A stretch of 64,000 bases of DNA from Carposina sasakii. Taxonomy: Eukaryota > Arthropoda > Insecta > Lepidoptera > Carposinidae. The stretch's first letter is position 1; every line of letters starts with the position of its first letter. Positions 21,295 to 33,100 of this stretch are shown here, piece after piece. The DNA is taken from positions 5,084,001 through 5,148,000 of the forward strand of contig CP053160.1 of NCBI GenBank assembly GCA_014607495.2, read 5' to 3'. The notes under the pieces were generated by a model. That model worked only from the letters and a program-made list of their open reading frames with translations, did not search any database and had not been told where the DNA came from. The position numbers and the translations under genes are program-made.

Positions 21295-24200
21295 TTACAT
21301 AGGATAAAAGAATACGCCCTTCATTTGTGCTTCACATATTCGTCTGACTTCATCTGAAAATAAAAAAAACATGAAGTTAAATGTATATTGCATGTTGCCT
21401 AACGGCCGTGGAAGTCTATTCTTCGTAGGAAGGAGAGCCTACAGGGCTACGATTAGCAAAGTGGGTCTAGACTAGGTTATGTAAAAGATCAGTGACAAAT
21501 GGCTAGCTCTCCTGAAAGAACGCTCCTGGGTTCCTTAGTCAATATGCACGGAAGGAGATGCTGCTAATATTGCTGATTATTACACTATGGGTAGTTAGCT
21601 ATGCTATCTTACCAGAAATTTCCTTCAGATTGGCATTTTTCTCTTGAATAACAACATAAAACTCTCGTTCATTGGAGGTCTTCCCTGTTATCCAGTATTC
21701 ATCTGGTGTCTTTATCAACACTTCCCCGTAATTTCCCAAGCTGAAACAAATTGTTCTCATAGAAGCATTGCCCTACTGATGCTCTAGCTAGACTCTATGA
21801 CTTATTACTAAATCTAAATCCTCCACAAATAAGTCTTTCTTAACTTAAACTTAAAACGAAGCTAATGGTATTGACCAGAACCTCATTTAGTAATATTGAG
21901 AGTATTTTTAATGTAGGTATGCGTGACAACGCAAAGGAAGAAAATAAATAAATCCTCACCTTTTCTTGTCTGCGTGCATTGCCGCTATTATGCTCAGAAT
22001 TTCTGGTTTAATTGCTGTTGATGGGACCAGTTTGTTGATGGAAGCCTGCAAATTAGTGTACATACTTTTACGCACTTATTTCATAAGTGTTACTACAGTT
22101 GAGGCTCGATTTCGCGTCGACATATAGGTACCAACTACAAAGATTAAGTGCCCAAATTCATCGAAATTAGTTAAGTAAATTCTGTGTGAAAGACTAACAA
22201 ACATTAAACTAAAATAATACGTATTACTAGTACCTCAGAAGGTACTTACCGAGGTTTTAAATGCCAGATTGACCCTGTTGAAATAAATAAACTTATGCTC
22301 AGAACTGGATAGCTGTGCATTCTGCAAGGCTTGGGCAGCGCTCTGCTCACTGATTCCTGAGGATATTTCCGACAGCTTCGGCCCAATAAATGCGTCTAGA
22401 GATTTAAATGTATCCACATCTAGGGTAATAGTGGCTGAAATAGAGTTTTAACTAAGATGAAAGGTCATGGAGATTAACTTAAGTACTACAATAGCAGGTG
22501 AGAAAACAAGGACTGGCTGGGGTGTTACCAGGAACTCTTTAATTATGATTGTTTCTATCATGAAAGCAATATGTCGCTCGACACTACTGCTTATGGCGGC
22601 GTCTCAAATCTACGATTAGAACAATCCTGCGATCAGAGTTAATGGTAAATCAATATGGCGATATAGGCTTGTTAGTCGTAAGTATTATATTTATTTATTT
22701 GTATTTATTAGGTCGTTTGTTTTGCCACAATTAATGGTGTGTGGGCGGGGCTTATTACTTAAGCTCCACCTACATACATACGTCATTTCCGCCTAAACTG
22801 ATATCGTCAATTTAAGCGAAGTTTTTGTTTTCTGTGGTACTAGTTTCACTTAGATGATATATTAAGTCTGCCACTTTATTTAAGAACGCGTAAAGCGTGG
22901 ACGTGAATTACTAAGAATTTCGTAAAATGACTGCTCACTTTTTATCTGTCACTTGTACATAAACATATTGACGTCCCACTCGGCGTGACATCTATATGTA
23001 AATGACAGAGGATCAAAGGGTCATTGTACGAAATTCTCCACAATCCGCGTCAGTACTTTAGTTAACTTAAAAAATATACCTCTACGTACTTACCATTTAC
23101 AATAAAGGTAATTGTTATACACTGCGCTCGGTACACTATCAAATAGTATTGTTTAGACTCTTCTTCATCTTCTAGCCTAAGAGACACTTTGCTTAGTTTC
23201 TGTAAGTCCTCATCAGTTCGAAGACCATCAACCGGCACAATATATCTGCCGTGGGACTCAGCAGCAGCTACGGAGCCTCCCTGGATTTCCTTTTCTACTT
23301 GTTTCGGTAATAATGTATGTACCATATACTGGTATAATGTAAGCATGTCTTCTTTTGATAACTCATTCCTAAAAATATGGTAAAAGTATATTTGTTTGTA
23401 GTTATGACTTATTGAAATAAAAGATCAAACAGAAAAACCAACAATTATTATGTAAGGTTCTTTTTTATATTCCATTATTTATACTTTTAAATCTCCTTAA
23501 TAAACATAACAATAATATGTATTGCAGTTATATATGCTGTGGATATAACAGTTTCTTATGATACTTTTTAATTATGAATAAGTTACAGTTCTCATAAGTT
23601 TTTAGTTACTCTGTACATATATAAACTATAGTAAACTTACCATATTAACTGTTCATTATACATGACAGATATACACCTGAAGTGCTGGTACTTGATCTCA
23701 ATGATGTCTATAAAACACATTACTTTGAAGAAAGTATTTTTATCCAGGGGCATATAATTTATACCTTTGATTACATCTGATACATCATTTGTTAAATGTT
23801 TGCTTGACATGTACTAAAACAAACATACAAAATCTAAATTGTTAACTTATTTTAATATTCATTCAATATTGTCGATTCCGGCAGTCACACTTAAACCTAA
23901 ACGTAAAATTAGTAATTAAGTACCTGTCCTTTTCTCTTTCAGCCATTTATGTTAAGAACGGAGAGGATAGACCTGACTAAGATTGAGTTTAGGTTTAAGT
24001 GTGACTGCTGGAATCAACCCTAATATGTATATATTTAAAATAGCTAAACCTTAGCAGATATGAATCAGTAGATTTCTTTGTCAATTTACTAAAATAAGTC
24101 TCAAGAAAGAGGTGTATTCTACTACATTTTAATTAATTAGATTATGCCTAAATCTTTGTCTATGTGACTGTAAATTATAGCCACATAATTGCAACATAAC

Positions 24201-25551
24201 ATTAAGATCCAATCAGCAGTCTCTCTCTTAAAGAGTACTAAATATCCAAACTTTCACATATTCTTATTTCACTTTTACAATGTTAGATTGAATCTATTAG
24301 CCACAAAAGATGTTTACTTACAGGTGTAAAAAACTGTTCACACTTTGTGTAAATGTCATCAAGTGGTATACTCTTGAATGTGCCAACAAACATTCTGAAC
24401 ATGTTGTATGCTGTTTGTAACAGATCAAACATGACTGAAGGTTCCACCTGAAATATTTATAGAAATCTTTTGTTTACTCCATATCAAAGCTTCCACCACA
24501 GGTACTAATCCTAAGAGGACATTGAATGTAAAATTTTCTATTCTAATTTATATAATAGAACATGTTAAGAGGATAAATAATCAAATTGGTTTGAATTTAT
24601 AAAATAACATACACTTACAATTTCACTCTTGTTCTCACCAATGGCCGACAATGCTTTTGTAGTGTAAGGTATCCTGACAACCTGGAACATTTATAATTTA
24701 ATTTAGGATCAGAAATACATACATAGAAATACAGAATACAAGTGAAACTCAAATCGACTCACATGTAGTCAAAACATTCTCTGTATTATTACAAAAATCG
24801 ATAAGACATTGTTTTAGCTAAACATGGTTTAACTTAGATATTTTATCATTTTACTGTCAACTGACATTTTAAACAACATTTTAGGAGTGTTTCCATAATG
24901 ACACCATTTATCTAGAGATATAAAATGATTTATTGTCAATGACAGTATTATTAATATAAACATACTTACTAATACCATCCAGAAACTTTTTTCAGGCTGA
25001 AAAAATATATGCCTTTTAGTCTGTGTTTGAAGAGCTTCACATGGTTCCGATGAAAAAGTTCTGAAATACCATAAAAACATCTTTGGGTCATAATATCTTT
25101 AGTTTAACTTAATCTGTACCACAGAGTTACTAAGTTACCATCTACTGCAGTGCAGGATATGCCTTCATTCCCCCCTATGTATAATACATGTACAAAATTT
25201 ATCACAATAATTATTGGCATGTGGCAGCATATTACTGGTGTCTAGTTGTAGAAAATACATCAAAGCATAATGTTAGTACATAATGCAACTTACGACATGA
25301 ACTTGACCACAGCTTCACATAATCCAACTTGCATTTTACGTGCATCCGCACTGACTTGTTTTGGATGATAAAATAATATCCTCTTTAATTCCTGTAAATA
25401 GAAGAAGTAGCTTTTAGTAGTAAAAACCTTCCAAGTACTTGTTTACATTGATTGTTATAGTCTTTGATTAAGCACATACCTCACCCTCTTTTGGACCGAA
25501 ACTAGAATTAAATATAAAGAAAGAATTAATCTTTGTTTTGGCATCAAGCAT
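21295..25551 (-). CDS. CCZ1: Vacuolar fusion protein CCZ1 homologue
   Basis: Eleven minus-strand exons: 25480-25551, 25294-25391, 24970-25060, 24619-24681, 24322-24447, 23641-23813, 23094-23368, 22250-22434, 21960-22045, 21613-21740 and 21295-21353. All GT-AG borders agree in phase, giving 451 residues. The N-terminus has the first longin domain with the family string NSSFGPKEGEE and KRILFYHP, then QVGLCEAVVKF. The C-terminus ends YWITGKTSNEREFYVVIQ and a short basic tail. CCZ1 forms with MON1 the exchange factor that activates Rab7 on late endosomes and autophagosomes. The length matches animal CCZ1. The start was chosen because it sits just before the conserved FFIFNSSFG block. It converges on RFT1. 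Its introns carry a family B element and a small inverted-repeat element. Confidence 0.95.
21478..21570 (-). repeat. Repeat family A (5' module), minus strand
   Basis: In the last CCZ1 intron. It reads in reverse complement with CAGCATCTCCTTCCGTGCAT, GACTAAGGAACCCAGGAGCG and TTTGTCACTGATC. Confidence 0.6.
22915..23036. mobile_element. 122-bp inverted-repeat element in CCZ1 intron 7
   Basis: GAATTTCGTAAAATGAC at the left end is matched by the reverse complement of GTCATTGTACGAAATTC at the right end (16 of 17). No coding capacity. It is a small MITE-like element. Confidence 0.55.
23871..24018. mobile_element. Family B fold-back element, complete
   Basis: 148 bp. Its ends, GTCGATTCCGGCAGTCACAC and onward to CTTAAACCTAAAC, are repeated in reverse complement at the right end with only a few changes. 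This gives arms of about 32 nt around a centre with CAGCCATTTATGTTAAGAAC. A second, damaged copy is at 11580-11707. Confidence 0.75.
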
Positions 25552-26614
25552 TATGTAAATATTATTTTATTTATAATAATAAAACAAGATACAATTATAA
25601 GACTCCTCCCTCTAAGTTATCACTATAACACTGTGAGCTTATAATTTGTTATTAATTAATGTAATCGTCTCATTATTACAATATAAATAACGAATATACA
25701 GTATTGTAGCGTAAATAATAAGCTGAAAATGAGAAAACTTGAAATAAAAATAATATTTTTCACGAGAAATTATTGTTTACCTTTTTTTGTTTAGTTTATC
25801 CCGAAGGAAAGGCAAGGGGAACTAAGCCCATACAGCCATTATCTTTACTATGGATGATAGAAATCATCATCTAATGATGATGAAAAGAAACGTTGGGAAA
25901 ATACTCAAAAATGAGTGTAAAATTCTCAGATGAATGATATGTAAAATTTGTAAAAATAAAAAATTACAAAAACTATATATCGAGCCCAAGAAGAACCTAA
26001 TCGTTTTCCGACTTAGATTTTACTCAGCTTACCTGCATATAAAACCATGCATAGCTGCACACGCACTAGATTCACTTCAAAAGTAAACAAAATATAACTT
26101 ATCTACCAGAAAACATTACTTTACGGGACACGTGTAAGCCATTTACAATAAATTTTGATTTACACAAGAAAATTACACCCGCTCCCTTCTAGCTTTTCCC
26201 GCTGAATCCTATTGTTTATTGTTTACCTATATAATCGTAGAAATAGTCAAAGTATATAATATTTTTTTGTTGGGCTGACGGTATTGAATACGACCTAGAA
26301 GGAATACGAACAATAATACCAATGCCCCTAATAAATATTTTTTTTTGTACAGAATGTCAATGTCAAAATGACAATGGCATAACATTTTTTTAAACGGCGG
26401 TCCTAATTCTAAAACATAGCCCAAACGTACAGCCTGGTCACTTCACGTACCCTCGATGTTGATGGTAGTACGGATGATTGTTATAAAACTTCGAAGAAAG
26501 TCTCAGAAACGGTTAATAAGCTTTTCTAGAATCTAAAGAAACTGCTAACTGTTTGTTTTCCCATAGAATCACATAAAGAACAAAGGTTTTTCTTTGTCCC
26601 TACAATAAGTCTAA
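25552..26614. other. Upstream region of CCZ1, no gene supported
   Basis: AT-rich region holding the CCZ1 promoter and 5' UTR near its left end. The short ORFs here look accidental. Confidence 0.4.
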
Positions 26615-26876
26615 GGCCGCACTACGGCAAAACCGCCGTGGTTTTTAACCGCCTGACTTTGTGACTAAAGTAAACCAATGGAAGCGGCCGCACTGACGGT
26701 TTTTTTCCGCGACTGATTTTAAAACCGCTTTTTATTAGATGACAAGCGGGCAAAATCTGCGCCAAAATTTGTTATCCATAGAACTTATATTCGCGGTTTT
26801 TAACCGTAGTGTGTGCGTCTCGAGCGGTTTTCCAGTTATGCGTTAACCGCTTGCGGGAAAAAATCGTAGTGCGGCC
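26615..26876. mobile_element. 262-bp GC-richer inverted-repeat element
   Basis: The terminal repeat GGCCGCACTACG (26615-26626) returns in reverse complement at 26865-26876. The interior repeats a CGGTTTTTAACCG-like motif several times on both strands (near 26636, 26698, 26730, 26793 and 26823). No ORF. It lies just upstream of the EFHC-type gene. Confidence 0.7.
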
Positions 26877-27103
26877 CGGCAATAACAAAAATAAGGCATG
26901 TGCTCTCAGCATGTGCTCCACTGTTGCCATGGAAACATTATTTATTTATTGTCAATTTTTTGACCATGACAACGAATTGTCAAACTGAATTTGATTTTCC
27001 AAGTTTTCTCAAGTTTTTGTAGTGTTTTGATAACAGGTTTTGATTTTATTATATTATTTGCTTTCTACAACTGCGACTCACCAACCCAGTGTTCTCAAAC
27101 AAA
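26877..27103 (+). promoter_or_regulatory. Upstream region of the EFHC-type gene
   Basis: 227 bp between the inverted-repeat element and the start codon. It must hold the 5' UTR and probably the core promoter. No TATA box can be fixed. Confidence 0.35.
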
Positions 27104-30100
27104 ATGTCAATAAAAAATCCTAGATTACCTCTTCTTCCCGGGTATGGGGCAAATCCTTTGGTAAGAAAATTTTGCTATCCTTTAAAAGTCCTTGGTTCAT
27201 AATTTCGGCCGTTAAGTCTACTGCTGAACATAGGCCTCCCCCAACAACATCCACTGGGATATATTGTAAGCAGCCTGCATCCAGCAGATACATGCTTCCA
27301 GTCCTGACTAGGTCGTCCGTCTATCTTACCCTACCTACCACGCTGCGCTTGCCGATGCCGATAGCCATTCTACAATTTTTCGGCTCCATTGGCTATCAGT
27401 TCTTCGAGCTATGTGCCCTGCCCTTGTCCTTGGTTGATTACGTTTTGTATGAATACTACGAAGTGGGTATGTATTTTGAATGTGCGAATGTAGGTACTAC
27501 CTAGCACATCTACGAAAGTGGGCATCTACATCTATCGTAGGTGGGCTTAGATGAATTATAACTAGATTCAGTGACAGCGCTCAAAAAATGGCACGACAAA
27601 TAACTGCTCAAATGTATGGCTGGGCATCTATTGTCATAAATTGATACAAGCAAAGTCGAGTCTTATGTTAACTACATAAGATTCAAGTTTAAAAATCTGG
27701 TCTAATGCAGTTATTACATTTATATAGATTGACTCGTGCCACTTTTTATAAAGATTTCATTATGAAACCCCGCGTCTACCGAGATTTGGCTAGTGTAAAG
27801 CTATCGGGATGAAAAAATAACGTTGCCAAAAACGTAATGTAAAAAGAGATGGTAAAATTCGTCATCCGAGTTAATTAAATCGATAGTTCAGTTGGTTAGA
27901 GCGAAAGCACGGCTTGCGAGAGGGCGTGAGTTCAAATCTCACTCGGGTGAAATTTTTTTCATTTCTTAAATAATATTTTATAATCTCTATACCTACCACG
28001 CACGGTCTATACCTACTTATTCTGATTTTCATGATGAGATGCACGATCTCCCAGACCGGTAGAGCCTCATAATTTTTTACCTTTACATACCTACCAACAA
28101 AAACCATACTAGCTTATAATGATCAGTAGTAAAGGTGTTACCGTTCATAGTACCTATGTATGTAGGTAAGTATGTACCTACATTTTTTAATTCTTGACTT
28201 CTTACTTGAAATTTTATAATAATATCCAGATAGGGAGGACTAAATTCGGAGTCCGGCCTATATTCACAACCATTGATAAGGTTAACATGCTCGTGGATAA
28301 GCCCGAAGGCATCAATAGAGTCCCATCACTGTACTGCCGGAAACAGGCGCCTGATTTGCCTACATGGATTATGTACGACAAGAGCGTAAGTAAATTTTAG
28401 TGGTGTAGGTGATAATATGTATTGAAATAGGTCTGTAAGTTTATTATCTAAAAGTAATGCGCTACGAGAATCACAAATAACTAAGTATGTGACTGCTTGC
28501 TCACGTATCGCAGAACCTGCGGCCTGCGACATTCCGAGTGGCTGCCGCTGCATTAAGTTTCATTTACTTACCGCGACAAAAGCTCACGTAGGCTTGCATG
28601 TTAGCAGTGTAACTTTACTCAGAACACTCGCGGAGAAGAAAGAAAACTGTACTTACTAATGGCTGCTCCCTAATTCTCCAACTAAGGTCGAAGTCTGTTG
28701 AAACTGAAGCCCTGTGTTTATGCGGCATCTCGCCAGTATACATAAATTGCATCCCTTTCCGTGTAGGTCGCAAAAGTAGACTAAGGAACTCAGGTGCCTA
28801 CTCCGAGGCGATGGGCTAGCAAACTTGTCACTGATCTCCTATGTCTGGCTCTGCGATGCCATTTTTTATCTAATAAAAAAAAAGAAATTGTACATCTCAA
28901 CTATACCCTCAAAATTGGTCAGAAGTGGTACCATGTGGTTCTATTGGCCATTGGGGCTCTGCCTACCCCGTAAGGGATAAAGGCGTGATTATAATGTATG
29001 TATGTAAATTGTGAAAGAGTAACAAAGATTAGGCTCGTTATCTATGCACAATGTCATGTTACTTACATTCACAGATTTTACGATTCCAAGCCTATTTTCA
29101 ACAAACTCTACACGAGATGCACATTGGTTCGCACATACTAAGGAAAGTCAACATCTTTTTCTTTCTCGAAGATGGAACAATAAAGGTGATGGAACCAAGG
29201 ACCGATAATAGTGGATTGTGGCAAGGTATCTATCATTTAATATGTCAAAGAAAACTCGTTTTTTTTCACAGCTATTGTTGCCATTTGCATAATTTTCTGT
29301 TAAATGAAATTGCTAATGCACAAAGTAATTCTTCTTTAAATTCTGATTTGAACGTTTATATTTTTGTAGGAACAATGATAACCCGCCAAAGAATTCGTTT
29401 GCCATTCAGCTACGATATGTATTATGACGTGCTTGATCTAAATGTTGGGCGCGAAGTTACATTCCACGGTAAAGTGTTTAAGGTAAGATACATTACCGAG
29501 GTTATCTCTGTCACCCAGCTACAAAATTAGTAGAAGGGCAGGCCAAAAGGAATGTTTCTGCTGAAAGCGGTCTATAAAGAGTTCCTGATCAAAGAGTCCT
29601 GAAAAGGTCCTTGCGACTATTTTTTTATAAAAGTATTCTGTTATAATTTTGAAGAGCTGATTTCTATCTCAAAGCTGCCGAATAGAATTTGTAAAATACA
29701 CATTTAAATTCGAAAATATATTTTTGACTACCTAATGATACGATTTTCCACTTTCAGATAGTGAACTGTGACAACTTTACTCGAGTATTTCTAAACCGTC
29801 TAGGTATTAATGTACCCGATGCAATTAATTGGCCGGATGCTGTAGAGGTTTGTATATCGTCGATTTAGGTAATTTCAAGCATTAAGGCTCATCTACTTCG
29901 TAATATTATAATAGTTGTACAATATAAGTACCTAAGTAGTTCAATTCTGGTAAATTTTCAGAGAACGATACCCACAGGGAAACCACCAAAGTTGCGACCT
30001 TTCAAGCAGTTTTTGGATTTCGACAGACAAGTTCTAAGGTAGAAAGATAGGACTAAGTCCTAACTATTCTAGTCTAGTCGAGCTTTCTGCTTCTTTGACT

Positions 30101-33100
30101 CTATCTATGTTTTAGATTTTCTGGTTACTGGGACGATCGCGAAACAGAAAATGGAACAATACATTATTTAGAAATCCATTACTTTTTAGCCGATGATACA
30201 ATGGAAATAAAAGAGATTATGCCTCCTAATTCTGGCATGGAAGCCGGACCTATGTTCTTGAAGAGGATGAGAGTTCCTAAGGTAGTTATGGTTTTTTTGG
30301 GGATAAATTGAAGTTTTTATAAGGCAGCTAAAAAGACTACTGAATTGACTAATTAGCTTACCGACCCTAAGGTATTCCACCTATTTACAAAATACATAAG
30401 TTAGGTATATTCGACATTACCTTAGTTTATTGGGTTATGATAGGTTATGAAGTTATGAAGATTGTTTTTACGATAACTGGTACTAAAATTCTGCTTTAGA
30501 AAATTCCGCCGCAAGTCGAAATGACAGGTGGACCTCAAGTGGCAAGCTACAGTCCCACTGATCTCAGTATTGGTGCTGTCGTCAACGTGTATGGACGTAA
30601 TGTGGTGCTTGTCAACTGCGACCCCTTCACAAAAGAATACTACAGGGTTACCTACGGAATAGGTGAGATTGGTTGATTAAAGTTTCATCTAAATTTTCAT
30701 AATTGTACCATCTGTCCCCGCTATGTTAAACGTGACTGTGCGATCTCCTTTATGATCCTGCAGCTCTGGCTAAACCATTTCGGGAACACAGCCGTCTGTA
30801 TATGTATGTATGTGTGTAGCGCAGCACGCTACAGTACTGGATATGTAAGATATATTGCATTTACTGATATCAGAATTGGTACTTCTTCAGAATTTTTTAA
30901 AATTTTCCCAGTCATACAAGTACGAGGAGTTGCTTCCAATAACATGACATATATTTTGAACTTATACTCGACTTTCTAGATACGTTTAACCCCTTACAAG
31001 TACCAAAAGACGAGAGTACAGAATGTATAAGTGTTAATGTTGCTGATCGGCAGCTACCTCCATGGAATGGCTATGGGTCTTACGAGGATTCGGCTGAGAA
31101 TTGCCGAACGGTCGAGCCAAAAGCTCCCCACAGGGACTTCATAAAGTTCCTAAATAAAGACAGGTAGCGTAAATAAATCTTGGTACAAATCTTTGTATAA
31201 ATTTAGGAATTAAAAACTCGAGCTAACTGCTTTTTTAATATCTATCTAAATTGAACTAATCCCATTAGATATAGTTCCTGTGCTGATGCGGGGTTTCACT
31301 AGAATACATCAGCTGCATTTCCTTTCGTGCATGTTGTAAGATTCGACTAAGGAGCTCGGGCATTCTCTCTGTAGATAAACTAGCAACCTATCACTGATTA
31401 TTTACATCTGTGCTCGCTATGCGAAAGGTGGCTGTGGGATCTCTTTTAAGATCGTGCAGTTCTGGCTACCCCATTTCGGGAACACCGCCGTGCGTATATA
31501 CAGGGTGTTTTTTCGTTGCCACCCTTAACGAAGGGTACGTACTCTATACATCAAATAAAGTAAGTTTATGCCAAAGAACATGCTGAGAAACGAGGTAAAT
31601 AAAAAAAATAAAAAATAAATTCTTGATCGGGCGAAATTTATAGTATCCAGTTTTTGTGTTTTAGTTTTCTTATAGACAGATTTTAATTATTTGTCGTGAA
31701 AAAATGTTGTTACACGCGTCTATGTGCATTTATGCAAAAAACGTAGGCTATTTACTCAACTTTGGACCCTAATATCTTGGGAACCAGTCACTTCCCAGGT
31801 ATGTTTCCATGAGAAAAATTATCGTGATGATGGGGAGACTCTGTAGTATTCGGCAACGTTGACGACTAAAAACACCCTGATGTATAGAACTTGAAATTGA
31901 GACCCATAGTTTGACATAGAACGTATCCTCCATTCAATTTATATATAATGGACAGATTAAAATTGCGATTTGGCTAATTCGCAAGGAGGGTTGGAGTCAG
32001 GCAGGCAGGCAGTCTTTTTGTTTCTAATGTATCTCAATCGTAGCCTATATTTATAATTTCATTTTGTAGAGTTGGCTTTGACTCTCACGTCCTTCGTTTT
32101 GCTGCGCGCCTGATCAATGATAACCCAATCGACGCAACAAGGTATTTCATCATAAAATACTTCTTGTGTGATGATACTATTGGAATTTTCGAGCTGGGTG
32201 AACGTAATTCAGGTTTTAAGGTTCGTATCTCTTCTCTTGTCTAATAATTTATAATAAAATATAACATGAAATAAGACTCTTTTCTTATCGCAGGGTGGAA
32301 AGTTCTATCGCCGCGACAAGATGTATCTACCAGATGTAGACTTCTTTGTTCCTAAGGAACCACCAGCGTATACAGACCAGGATATGTGGATTGGCAATGA
32401 GTTAGTCATCAACAAACATTGCTTCCGTCTTGTGGGTGCAGATGAATATGCGCTACGATACTTGGAAGTAAATTGTGAACAGGTAAGGTTTTAAATGAAA
32501 CTTGGGATACGTAATGTTAAAAAAGTTTTCTCAGCCTTTTCGTAGGCTATTTTAGTCAGATTAATCTATCTAAAGAATAAAATAAATTTCAAAGTTAAAT
32601 CTCACTGACAAAAAATGCGCATTTTGCAACAAATTTCTGTCGATCGAGATTGTTTAATTTATTACAGTATCCTATGGCGAACGTTGCGCTCATAATGGAC
32701 AAAATTAGACGTACTTTGGCATCGAAGGAAAATTTTTACAAGAACTTCGTGGCTAAATACATGGAAGTTACTGTACCCGACCATAAGGATCTTATGACTT
32801 TAAAATGTTTCAAGTAGGTATAATGTGGGTTATAGAATTATTGATTACTGTTTGCATTTTGATTACTTTATATTTTTTTAATATCAGGCAAGCAATCAAG
32901 GAGGTGATGTGTGAAAAGATGACAGAACACGAATTCATAACATTGATTCGACATTTCCGCGGAGATCCGGGTAAAGAGAAGAGTCCGAGAAGGGAAATGA
33001 TCAGGTACCTAAATCGACATAGTTACTTCTTCATCTGTCTACTTCTTTTACTTACTTGCGACTAATTTCAAAACTACAAATCATAAAGGATCTCGAATAT

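Noticed and set aside
27172..27504. 110-codon ORF in the first EFHC intron
   Set aside because: It lies over a known type of lepidopteran repeat and has no conserved domain.
27884..27950. Possible tRNA gene
   Set aside because: The A box and T-arm are good, but the anticodon arm is not tRNA-like and the unit recurs with a shared 5' block at 33104, so it is SINE-like.
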